64,000 bases of DNA from Aureobasidium sp. EXF-3400 (Eukaryota; Ascomycota; Dothideomycetes; Dothideales; Saccotheciaceae). Positions 55,431 to 64,000 of this stretch are shown here, piece after piece. The notes beneath the pieces are model-generated. The model did not search any database. It had not been told where the DNA came from and worked only from the letters and a program-made list of their open reading frames with translations. Each line of letters starts with the position of its first letter. The first letter of the stretch is position 1. The stretch spans positions 1-64,000 of the forward strand of contig SWBL01000024.1 in the NCBI GenBank assembly GCA_024195585.1, read 5' to 3'. Both the position numbers and the translations under genes were made by a program.

Positions 55431-58134
55431 ACGGGTCTTAACTTGACTTCGTGTTGATCAAATTGCATGGCGTTTCGATTTCCATTTTCTTTGTCTGCGT
55501 AGACTAATCCAAGGGACATCCTCAATCTATTTCAATGACCCGAAGATTCATTCTACTCACATACCGGCTCCGGGGTTTACTTGAGCGAAAGCATTCTTTT
55601 AAGATACAGGATAGCGTGTGCATCGAATGGTCCTTTTACTCACAAAGTTTATTTCCTTTTCTCTTTAATGGCTTCTAACGAGTTTGGCGGACGGGTTTAT
55701 TGTAATAACTCCTCAGACGAGATTTTTCTGTGTCTATATTTCAAACGAAATTGTTTACTCAAAGTGCTTGGTTTTTTTGAAGAAATTATGTGCTCCTTGT
55801 TGTTGATTGCAATCATTTAACCTGAGACATCCAGCGCATAATTAGCCGACGACATGTCGCATGCGAGGGGCTTTTTGACTTTGGACACAGGGAGACCCCG
55901 AACTCTGAGGCTCTACGCTTCCCTGAACGTCCTCCGTGTCATAATCGAGTTGTAGTGTCTTGACCTGATTTTGTTCTCGTCGTATGGAGTAGGAGTCTTC
56001 TAGTCCCTCAATTTAGGCACCGTACCGCTGATGCCATGACCTGTGCTTTCAGTCGGGGACCTCTCAGCATGAGGTCGGCGAAGTACTGCATCTGCATCGT
56101 CCAGGCGGCCTGTTATGGCGTCTCATGACAGCATGCATCGATGTTATGCCGCGCGAGACCTGTTTCATCAGTCTTCAACCTCGTTGTACTACACGACCCT
56201 GCCTCCGTGCCTGCTGAAAAGAGCAGGCGTATAAGAGATATCTGCTGCGCATGAGCTTGTTAATTGAAGTGGGACCGCATGCATGAGCAAGACGCCTCTC
56301 TGCGGAGGAAAAGCCGCCAACCAACCGGGGCATTCGGGATCTATGCACAAGAGTCAGTCAATGTTTGTCTTGTACGACTCTTCTGCTCATCGCGCAACAA
56401 GCGCTCTCGTAGACCGACCATTGACTTTCGGCACTTGGATTCATCGCGCGTCGAACTGGTCAATGCCCAACAACGATTGGTCCAGTCATACCTGCACCTT
56501 TCCGAGAATTAGCACCTTACAGCGTGGGGAGCAGAGCTGGTCGTCTTCAATCGCATAGAGTACCATTTGATCAGCCAAGATCCATCACGTCCCCAGGACT
56601 CGGTCAGGTACAGCTGCATATCTCTCGACTCATTTCAGCCTCTTTATCCAATTCCACCAACATCGAACGCCCTGTGGATATTCTCTTTTTGCTAATCGGC
56701 TTGGAAGATGTTCGTCTGAATGCTCTGGAACGAGTGCACGCTCCCGTTTGTTCCACAGGCAGTCTGGTGTGCATTTCCGCTTGCTGTTCGCATGGCAAGT
56801 TTGACGTCTGAAGCAGCTACCCGTTCGACAACGACATGATGATGGTGTTCGAAAGCACAGTATACATTGTCTGCTTGTTATGACAGGCAGACAAGGGACA
56901 ACTCGCATGTCAAGTAAAGTTACAGATGTAAACTACTGCGTATCCCCAAGGTGTCAAGCACTCCAGGAAGATTTTCCGATCGATGCGGCACGGGTTCTCC
57001 ACTCATCATCAATAAAAGCGCTTTCGGATCTGGTCCGCGATGGCAAGGGATTCAAAACCCGGATGCCGGACCCTCACATCAACAATAGCCTATTGCAAAC
57101 ATACCACGGCATGATACACGATGGTCCTGGTCGGACATCTCGGGATGGCGCTCGTTCTTCTGCCACCAACTAATCAACTTGCTTGGTCGTTCTTGGATCC
57201 TTGAGTCTCTGATATATCAGATTTGCTCTCGTCACAGCTGCTCGTGCCCTGGCTAGTTTGCTTTGATCCTCTACTGCACGGCGCGCGATGGACGAATCAC
57301 AAGGACTCATCTGCCTAAGGCATGGATCAGGTTACCGCCGATATGCCGCTTCTTTTGTTCCGATTTTAGTTGCGTCTGCCAATACGACGTACCCCCTTGA
57401 CACTTTGCAATTGGCATTGCAGAAGAGTGCCTCACATGGATCTTCATGTCTTTTCTGCAGAGCCCACAGGCATGTTGAATGTAAGTCGATTGTCTAAGAA
57501 GCAGCGGTGAAGGAACATGACGCATGTCAGCAAGCCTCGAATGGAAGAATCTGGACGGTTGCGTGACTGGAAGAAGATCTGGAAGGAAGCTGACCAGGTT
57601 TGCGAGGTTGGTCCCTGCAGATAAGCTCAAGCGCCTGCCGCTTGCACCGGCAAGTTGAAGGACACAACCTGTGACTGCCCTGAGCGGCAATGGCTTCGAT
57701 GCTAGTACTAGCGCCATGCTGTGAACTGAACCTGGCAGATGGAAGGAAAATGACATGATGGAGTAGACGCGATGCTCACCATATCTTGAGGTCCTGTAAG
57801 TATATATCGAGTCGGTGGGCACCTTCCTTTTCATCTTCAATCCTTCATCTTTCATCCACACAATTACAGTGCGTCAACCGGTTGGATTTGTTGCTCACTG
57901 TCAATCGTTGTTGTTCTCTCTTGTTCTTTCTTGGATCGGTTCTTTTGTTTGGCTTTTGCTCGTCTCGAACGTGTATCCTCATCACATCGACAAGAGTCAC
58001 ACACAAAAAGTATCATTCCCTGTACACCTCTACACAAGATCGTCAGACTTCAACTACTGCCCCACTTTCCCTGACACCTGGAACAAGAATATCTGATTCC
58101 TTCCGTGTCTTTGAAGATCATCTCGAAATGATTT
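55431..58134. other. 2.7-kb gene-poor region downstream of ECM33
   Basis: No gene could be supported. The first about 370 bp are A/T-rich (about 55600-55820), probably the ECM33 3' UTR and flank. From about 57840 it is T/C-rich, presumably the leader of the next gene. Open frames in between are short with mixed composition. Confidence 0.4.
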
Positions 58135-59424
58135 ATGAATCGTGACTTTCTTGACCTGAGCATCACATATGATTCATCAAAGCTGATTCGATCTAGGCAT
58201 AATCAGAGGGCTCTCGGACGTAGAGCATTGAACCGCGTTGAGCAGGTTAGTGGCCATCTGTTGTCTCGTCCTGTATATGCTCGAGAGGACATGGCTGTAA
58301 CTCGTACGCAGCCGGCCACCGGTACATCTTCATTCTTGCACCATCATCAAAACGGTCCTTCTACAATGATGGTACCCAGCCCTGATCATAGCCCTGCTTG
58401 TGCGGCTGTATCCCTTCCGTCCTTCAGGCATTTTGCCGAGGTCGCCGATCAGTCGAATTTGCAGTACATGCGCGCTCCTTCGCTTGGCTGTGAATATGTC
58501 CCAGTCCCTATAATTAGGACGGAGTCTTCGTATGTCTCGCCTCCTGAGTCTGTCGCGGCACCTTCGCCTACACCGTCCCGGTCGGTTTCGCCAACCATGC
58601 CCCAAATGGTTCTGCCCATCAGACGAGCCAAGAAATCGAGCCCTTCTTACAGAGTTGAGAAGAAGACCAAATCTTCAAAACGCAAGGACTACTCGGCGAT
58701 GGCCAGGGCGCAGGAGTGTGAGAACAACCGACGGATCGAAGAGGCGCAACGCCCTTACAAAGACGTCAACGGCTACCTCATGCCTGGCGGTAATTCGAAC
58801 CATGTCAACGCAAACCGACCGTTTCCACGATTTGATCGCACACATGTGCCTCGCGAGGCCAAACGTGCCAAATCAGTGACCGGTAGCAGCGACCCCAACA
58901 CCAGACACAATGTTGCACAGACTCATCTAAGAGCTGAGAAGGGGAGCTCAAGGATGGTTCTGCAACGTCTTCTTGTTGGTGGCTTGGGCTGGAAAGGTCA
59001 CAGGCTCCAGACGGTAGTCAATGCTAAGAGCAGTGGCATGTTGTACGAGGAGAAGGACCTGCTGCAAGCCAGCACCCAATTCAATGCTCTCGCCATCATC
59101 ATCATGCAAGAGCTCTTTGGAGCAAGAGGCATGCAACAGCTTGGCGGCATACTTGACTTTTTCGATCCAGAAGATGTACAGCCTGCAGATGTTGTGAGAG
59201 ATGCACGTGACGACGACAGGACCTACAACCTCAAGTGTCAAGCAGCCAGGATCCAGGTCATCGAAGAGGCACATCTGCCTCTCGGTTTGAAGAACGTGCG
59301 AAGCCGAGACGAGCTTCTTCACATCATTGAGCAGAAGCTTATGCCCATTGCCAGCGACTACGGCAGAGTTGCACTGCAGCAAATGTTCTTTTGTAAGCCC
59401 AGAGATGCCCGGGCAATGTTTTGA
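58135..59424 (+). CDS. Uncharacterised basic protein
   Basis: A 429-codon open frame from ATG 58135; a second in-frame Met at 58291 (MAVTRTQPATGTSS) may be the real start (377 aa), because the first 52 codons look less constrained. The middle is Pro/Ser-rich (PPESVAAPSPTPSRSVSPTM), followed by a basic, nuclear-localisation-like stretch (RRAKKSSPSYRVEKKTKSSK). The C-terminal part (about 310-429) looks folded and helical: NALAIIIMQELFGARGMQQL, GGILDFFDPEDV, DELLHIIEQKLMPIASDYGR. No known domain recognised. A nuclear or regulatory protein is possible but unproven. Confidence 0.6.
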   Translation: MNRDFLDLSITYDSSKLIRSRHNQRALGRRALNRVEQVSGHLLSRPVYAREDMAVTRTQPATGTSSFLHHHQNGPSTMMVPSPDHSPACAAVSLPSFRHFAEVADQSNLQYMRAPSLGCEYVPVPIIRTESSYVSPPESVAAPSPTPSRSVSPTMPQMVLPIRRAKKSSPSYRVEKKTKSSKRKDYSAMARAQECENNRRIEEAQRPYKDVNGYLMPGGNSNHVNANRPFPRFDRTHVPREAKRAKSVTGSSDPNTRHNVAQTHLRAEKGSSRMVLQRLLVGGLGWKGHRLQTVVNAKSSGMLYEEKDLLQASTQFNALAIIIMQELFGARGMQQLGGILDFFDPEDVQPADVVRDARDDDRTYNLKCQAARIQVIEEAHLPLGLKNVRSRDELLHIIEQKLMPIASDYGRVALQQMFFCKPRDARAMF

Positions 59425-60049
59425 GCGAGAAAAAGAAGGCAAACTGTTTTTTGGAGATGGTTTAATGATTCTAACGAATACCCTATGTTCTGTTTTGTTG
59501 TTCTGGATGAGGTTTTGCAGCGGTCCAAAAATTGTCTTATCAATGAAGGGGAAGGAGGAGAAACGTTCCGGTAGCATTTTCACCAACTTTACAGCATATA
59601 TTGTATGTTAATTAATAAACAGATGATCGAGTCTTGTGACGGGCCATTGTTCAGAAGTGAATGTCTGACTCAGGGGCTGGTGGAGATGTACGCAATAATT
59701 AGGTGGCTTTGAGCAGAAGGATGCTGGGGTGGTAGAGATCATTTCCATATCGGGAACTTCCTCTTGCGAGAGAGCAGCCGGTCGCGACAGCAAGCAACGA
59801 CTGCAGACAGAAGTCACGATTCCCCTTTGGACGAGCGCAGGAAGGAGCTGAGATTCAAACAAAAGCCAACATCGCCCTGCTCTTGCCCTCGCACGTATCG
59901 CTCTTGGCAAGCCAAGGTATTACACATCTTACGCAAGCCAACGCTCTCCGGCTTCCCTGAAGCGCCAGCCAGCGCCGACGAGGTTGCTGTCATTTCGACT
60001 TTCCCGCGACAGGCCGCCTGGTTTGAAGTGGTCATAACTGCATATCGCC
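59425..60049. other. Intergenic region, no recognised gene
   Basis: 625 bp: 3' flank of the unknown gene and promoter of the mannosyltransferase gene. Nothing else supported. Confidence 0.4.
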
Positions 60050-61505
60050 ATGCTATTGCCCAAGAATGGCGTGTCGTGGAAGGCGGCACAGGCCAGGCTG
60101 CCTCCCACCAGAGCCATATGGACTTTTCTCACACGCACCCGCTTCCTGCTGGTCGTCGCCATAGTCGGCCTCGTTATCCTGTTATGGAGGGGTGTCACAG
60201 GTACCGCCGAAGACCTGCAAAAGTAAGCCTGTCCCTCCTGCTCCTGCCCCTGCTGTCTCATGCGACAGACGACTTGGACCACGTCGACAATTGCTATGCG
60301 CTGTAGCTTTAGAAGCCTCTCAATTCATTATGCTGATCCCGACAGGTTCTACTGCTTCGGTCCGGCCAAGTCGCCCATGCAAATGACACCAAATGAGCAG
60401 ATGCTATGGACCGGAAGCCTGCAAACCCCCGTCATCTTCAACCACCACGCTCCCGTCGAGATCAACCACACCACCATCAGCAGTATCGATCTTAATCCCA
60501 TAAAGAGCACGAGACAAGCCATTGACAACAAGGAGCGCGTACTCCTGCTCACTCCTCTCCGCGACGCCGCCCCCTACATCAACGACTACTTTGATCTGAT
60601 CTCGCAGTTAACCTACCCCCACGAACTGATCGATCTCGCTTTCCTGGTCGGCGACAGCACTGATGACACACTTGCCGTCCTTTCCAAGGAACTTGAGCGC
60701 ATCCAGAATCGCCCCGACTCAATTCCCTTCCACAGCGCTACCGTCGTTCAGAAAGATTTCGGTGTTCATTTAAGTCAAAATGTCGAGGAAAGACACGGTT
60801 TCGCTGCTCAGGGTCCTCGCAGAAAGGCAATGGGCAAGGCTAGAAACTACCTTCTCAGTGCTGCTTTGAAGCCTGAGCACAGCTGGGTCTACTGGCGCGA
60901 CGTCGATATTAAGGACAGCCCTTCCAAGATTATCGAGGACTTTATCGCTCACGATCGCGATGTTCTTGTTCCTAGTATGATCATGTGCTAAGCCTATCTC
61001 GAGAATGTACCACTAATCATGATACAGATGTCTGGTTCCACCGCTACGAGAACGGCCGCGACATTGAAGGAAGATTCGACTACAACTCATGGCAAGAATC
61101 CGACAAGGGTCTCAAGCTAGCCGCCTCGCTCGACAAAGATATCGTCCTGGCAGAAGGTGCGTTCATCTCTTCCGATCTCGTTGCAACCCTCCGTCCACAG
61201 ACACTGACTATCTTCTCATAGGTTACAAAGAGTACGACACCGGTCGCACATACATGGCCAAGATGGGCGACTGGCGCGAGGACAAGGACGTTGAAATCCC
61301 ACTGGACGGCATCGGCGGCGTCAACATTCTGGTCAAGGCCGATGTTCACCGCTCCGGTATCAACTTCCCTTCCTATGCATTCGAGAACCAAGCCGAGACA
61401 GAAGGCTTTGCGAAGATGGCCAAGCGTGCGGGATACGGTGTTTATGGATTGCCAAATTACATTGTGTGGCATATTGATACGGATGAGAAGCCTGGAAACG
61501 CGTAG
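60050..61505 (+). CDS. Golgi mannan polymerase subunit, Anp1/Mnn9/Van1 family
   Basis: Type II Golgi mannosyltransferase subunit that extends the mannan backbone on N-glycans. Exons 60050-60222, 60346-60974, 61028-61156 and 61222-61505 give 404 aa. A short cytosolic tail is followed by one membrane anchor, RFLLVVAIVGLVILLW (about 30-46). The luminal domain has family blocks FYCFGPAKSPMQMTPNEQML, ERVLLLTPLRDAAPYINDYF, LAFLVGDSTDDTL, RKAMGKARNYLL, HSWVYWRDVDI (DxD-type metal and nucleotide site, about 238-248), LVPNVWFHRYENGRDIEGRF, LDGIGGVNILVKADVHR and YAFENQAETEGFAKMAKRAG. Splice joins restore conserved motifs exactly (PNVWF and EGYKEY). Which of the three paralogue types this is cannot be decided here; I judge Anp1-like slightly more likely. 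Confidence 0.92.
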
Positions 61506-62448
61506 TAGATGCCTTTTGTGGATTTTGATAGAGATGTATTCTTTTTTTTTTTTCCTCTTGTTGCTTGTATGTGTTTTTTCCCCTTCTTGCTCGGTGAGAG
61601 TGAATTGCTCGCATCTTTCTCTGCGGTTTCTGGTGTTTGTGTTTTTTCTTGAAGGGAAAAGGGCAGGCCAAAACACAGCATTTTGCATCTGATAGTTCTG
61701 TCCATGTTGAAGGAACAACCAAAAAGGCAACCAATTTGTTCTAGGTGTTTGTTTTCTGGCTTTTTTTCAAGTCATGTCATCGCACACGCCCTGCCGCTCT
61801 GTATGGGAGTGATCTTGCTTTGGAGTCGGAACATAGTACGAAACTTATTTTGCTTTGAGCTGCTTTTTTATTTCTCTCTTTTCTTTTCTCGTCATGAGCC
61901 TTTACACTATAACTTTATTCCTCTTGTGCCATGTGTCATGATTTTTGTTTGATCTGAGGATGTTGAAGTTGAAATATTTTGCGTGTGTAGAGACGGTTGG
62001 TTGTGTGGTGTTTGGATGGGGTTTCGAGCTTAAAAGAACCAAGGAGGGTATAATCATTATGCTCGACAATTAAGCACCGAGAAAGGTTGAGTAGTGATGC
62101 TAATGGTATAAGAGAAAGATTTATTGTTTAGATCATTATTATTCAAGACTTCTAGTGCTAAACTATGTTGTTTGGAGGTTGAGATTGAAAAGAGCAGGGT
62201 GATACCATTTACCACTGGGACTTGGTGGGAAAACAGTGAAAACGGTCAGGCACGGTAATATACATCCATGTCTTTTGTACACGCATCAAGCAGAGTAGAA
62301 CACAATCACTCAGAAAACAAGGTATACACATCATCCCACCACTTTAGCTAAGAAACAAAGGACACGAAAAGAAGAAGAAGAACAAAGGGCAATGTAAATT
62401 CTGTGTTTCTCCCGAGCAAAAGGCCCCAAGTACTTCCTTTGCTACCAT
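61506..62448. other. Convergent intergenic region
   Basis: 943 bp between convergent genes, strongly T-rich with several poly-T runs (about 61540-61555 and 61760-61770). Probably 3' UTRs and termination signals. No gene supported. Confidence 0.45.
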
Positions 62449-64000
62449 CTACCGATTCAAACTCAGCAGATTCTCGACATATTTTCTGGCATCGATACCA
62501 ATGCCTCCAGCAAGCGCTGCAGCACTGCCCCACCCCTTTTCACCAATTCCATCTTCACTGCCCTCTACACCACCAGCTCTAGCGCCAACAAGATTATACA
62601 TGCCACTACTGACTCTGCTCGCCATACCCTTAGTAGCACCACCTAACCCTCTGCTGCGCGGCTCAACAACATGATCCCTGGCTTTACGCACCAAGAACGC
62701 AGTTCTGCAGTGTTCAGGACGAGGGTGTTTTCCATCTTCCTCACCGGGTTGTGGCATGCGTAGCCACACTACCCACCAGTGGCGTGTGGTCTTTGACGTG
62801 CGTTCGGTTTCCTGGGGATTGCGTGAGGAGTGCTGTAATGTGAAGAGGATGTGGCTGTGCACGTTTAGGGCTTCCAAGCGTGTCCATTGGGGAGGTGCGT
62901 CACGGCCTGAACTTGTTGTGCCCACGCTGCCTTCGTAGGGTGTTACTTGTCCCGGTTCAGGGATATTCGGCAGGGAAGTGTGGCAAGTTAGATTTATAGG
63001 GTCGTAGACGAGATCGAAAACAGGACTGTTACGCGGCGGGGCATAAGGAGGGCTTTGAGGGTTTATAGATGAAGGCTCCGGGGGTGAGGTATGTGCTGCT
63101 GCTATCCTCTCTGCCACTTTCTGTGCTGACGTGCTGTTGAGGAGGGATTTGTGCAATGGCCGCAAGTGTTTATGGAGTTCGCGGTAGAAGCCTGTGATGC
63201 TGAGCGAAGGCGTCCTCTGCTCAAACAAAAACACATGGATAAAAGGCCGATGGACATACACCAACACGCGCAACCTCGACGAAGTGTCGTTGTTCACAAA
63301 ACTGTCTCGAGAATCCAAGTCGTCGTTTTGGTTGTCGCGATTGTCTGTGAGTTCGACTTTGACAGTACGTAAAAGATTACGTTCGGCTTCGGGGATCTCA
63401 GAGCCGCCGATTGTGGTGTCGCTGTCGTCGTCGTTTTCAGCTGGTTCGCGTTCGAGATCGCCGTGGTAGCCGATGAGGAAGTGACCGTTGTTTTCTCGCC
63501 GGCGTTGGCGTTGCAGGGCGGCCATTGCTTGATAACCATCTGGAGTAGGATCTAGGTGCTGCATTGGTGGTTCATCCTTGTCGTCTTTTGACTTGGAGAT
63601 AGAGACGCCCTTGACAGTTTTTGAGCTAGATGTCGATGTACGACGTGGACCTTCTGGTCGCTTTGGCGACTCTGAGCGTCTCCCACCTGATGCCAGACCA
63701 AAAGTGAGATATCTGACCCATTTGTCAGAGCTTCCGAGATTCCAAGACGAGTATTGTTCAGAGGACGGTGAGGGTTGATTTGGAGCACGAGAATCAGCAG
63801 AGGCGCTGGCTCGGTCAAGCGAAGCTTCGACAGCGCTGACAATTGGAGGAGGGATTCCGGGATGAGAAGCAACCTGAGCGCCAGGAGTGCCAGTAGCATG
63901 ATCGTGAGAAGCGACTCTGTCATGCATCTGCGGACGAGGGTCAGGTGGTAGCTTGATAGCCTTCAGCTTGTCTATTGCTTTGTTCTTGAGCTCCTCGTCG
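62449..64000 (-). CDS. CCZ1: Probable vacuolar fusion protein Ccz1 (C-terminal part)
   Basis: Partial gene: the frame is open to the right window edge, so the N-terminal longin part is missing. About 516 codons are visible. The first residues (DEELKNKAIDKLKAIKLPPD) precede a disordered Pro/Ser stretch, then SSDKWVRYLTFGLAS, GHFLIGYHGDLE, a region with LVYVHRPFIHVFLFEQRTPS and SITGFYRELHKHLRPLHKSL, and a C-terminus with LVRKARDHVVEPRS and ending GGIGIDARKYVENLLSLNR. This ending and the ordering resemble fungal Ccz1, which with Mon1 activates Ypt7/Rab7 for vacuole and autophagosome fusion. Identification rests on recalled family features, so it is moderate. The true start lies outside the window. 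Confidence 0.6.
   Translation of the reverse strand, partial: DEELKNKAIDKLKAIKLPPDPRPQMHDRVASHDHATGTPGAQVASHPGIPPPIVSAVEASLDRASASADSRAPNQPSPSSEQYSSWNLGSSDKWVRYLTFGLASGGRRSESPKRPEGPRRTSTSSSKTVKGVSISKSKDDKDEPPMQHLDPTPDGYQAMAALQRQRRRENNGHFLIGYHGDLEREPAENDDDSDTTIGGSEIPEAERNLLRTVKVELTDNRDNQNDDLDSRDSFVNNDTSSRLRVLVYVHRPFIHVFLFEQRTPSLSITGFYRELHKHLRPLHKSLLNSTSAQKVAERIAAAHTSPPEPSSINPQSPPYAPPRNSPVFDLVYDPINLTCHTSLPNIPEPGQVTPYEGSVGTTSSGRDAPPQWTRLEALNVHSHILFTLQHSSRNPQETERTSKTTRHWWVVWLRMPQPGEEDGKHPRPEHCRTAFLVRKARDHVVEPRSRGLGGATKGMASRVSSGMYNLVGARAGGVEGSEDGIGEKGWGSAAALAGGIGIDARKYVENLLSLNR

Noticed and set aside
1..64000. tRNA genes, rRNA, CRISPR arrays, bacterial-type operons, transposon ends
   Set aside because: Scanning by eye found no A/B-box tRNA pattern, no regularly spaced repeats and no transposase or integrase coding sequence. 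A computational tRNA and repeat scan would be needed to exclude them fully.

Overview
The window is nuclear DNA of a filamentous ascomycete. Evidence: genes lie on both strands with short spliceosomal introns (mostly 48-70 nt, GTAAGT/GTATGT-like donors, CTAAC/CTGAC-like branch sites), intergenic DNA is compact, and the families are fungal (two myosin-motor chitin synthases, Ecm33, Mug190, an ANP1/MNN9-type mannosyltransferase, DUF1996, Ca3427-like binding protein). The overall look fits Pezizomycotina, probably Dothideomycetes. The class is an inference; no rRNA or marker locus is present. All gene models were built by reading splice sites and checking reading-frame continuity. No similarity search was run.

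Layout. 1-9 kb: PP2A B56 regulatory subunit (-), TFIIIC subunit Sfc1/tau95 (+), an F-box protein (+) and a DHH exopolyphosphatase (-). 8.7-13.9 kb: a Ca3427-like periplasmic-binding-fold protein with a likely mitochondrial presequence (+), Rrp15 (-), SRP54 (+) and a YCII-domain protein, also with a likely presequence (+). 14.6-24.5 kb: a secreted SGNH esterase (+), an F-box-like protein (+), a decayed RNA-helicase fragment (-), mitochondrial methionyl-tRNA formyltransferase (-), ribosomal protein eL31 (+) and a large F-box-like protein (+). 24.5-26.6 kb holds no recognised gene and has a 22-G run. 26.6-28.0 kb: a secreted DUF1996 protein (-).

The centre (28.7-41.4 kb) is the most distinctive part: two very large chitin synthases with myosin-like N-termini, placed head to head over a 1.67-kb shared intergenic region. 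The left one keeps a P-loop (class V, CsmA type); the right one has no P-loop (CsmB type). They are followed by a Ulp1-like protease locus with a frame break and a changed catalytic residue (41.7-43.8 kb), an unidentified protein (44-44.7 kb), a Mug190-like SMP/C2 membrane-contact protein (45.7-49.6 kb) and an FAD amine oxidase (50-51.4 kb). Two gene-poor stretches of about 2.7 kb flank the GPI-anchored cell-wall protein Ecm33. The right end has an unidentified basic protein, an Anp1/Mnn9-family Golgi mannosyltransferase and the C-terminal part of a probable Ccz1 vacuole-fusion factor that runs off the window.

Functional threads: cell-wall building and remodelling (both chitin synthases, Ecm33, the mannosyltransferase, possibly the esterase) and protein synthesis or targeting (Sfc1, Rrp15, SRP54, eL31, Fmt). 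Several pairs are divergent over short shared promoters (150, 225 and 312 bp). I found no convincing new multi-gene system. The best leads are the broken Ulp1-like gene, the two genes with start codons suggesting dual mitochondrial/cytosolic products, a perfect 16-bp tandem repeat in the RRP15/SRP54 promoter, and the helicase remnant.
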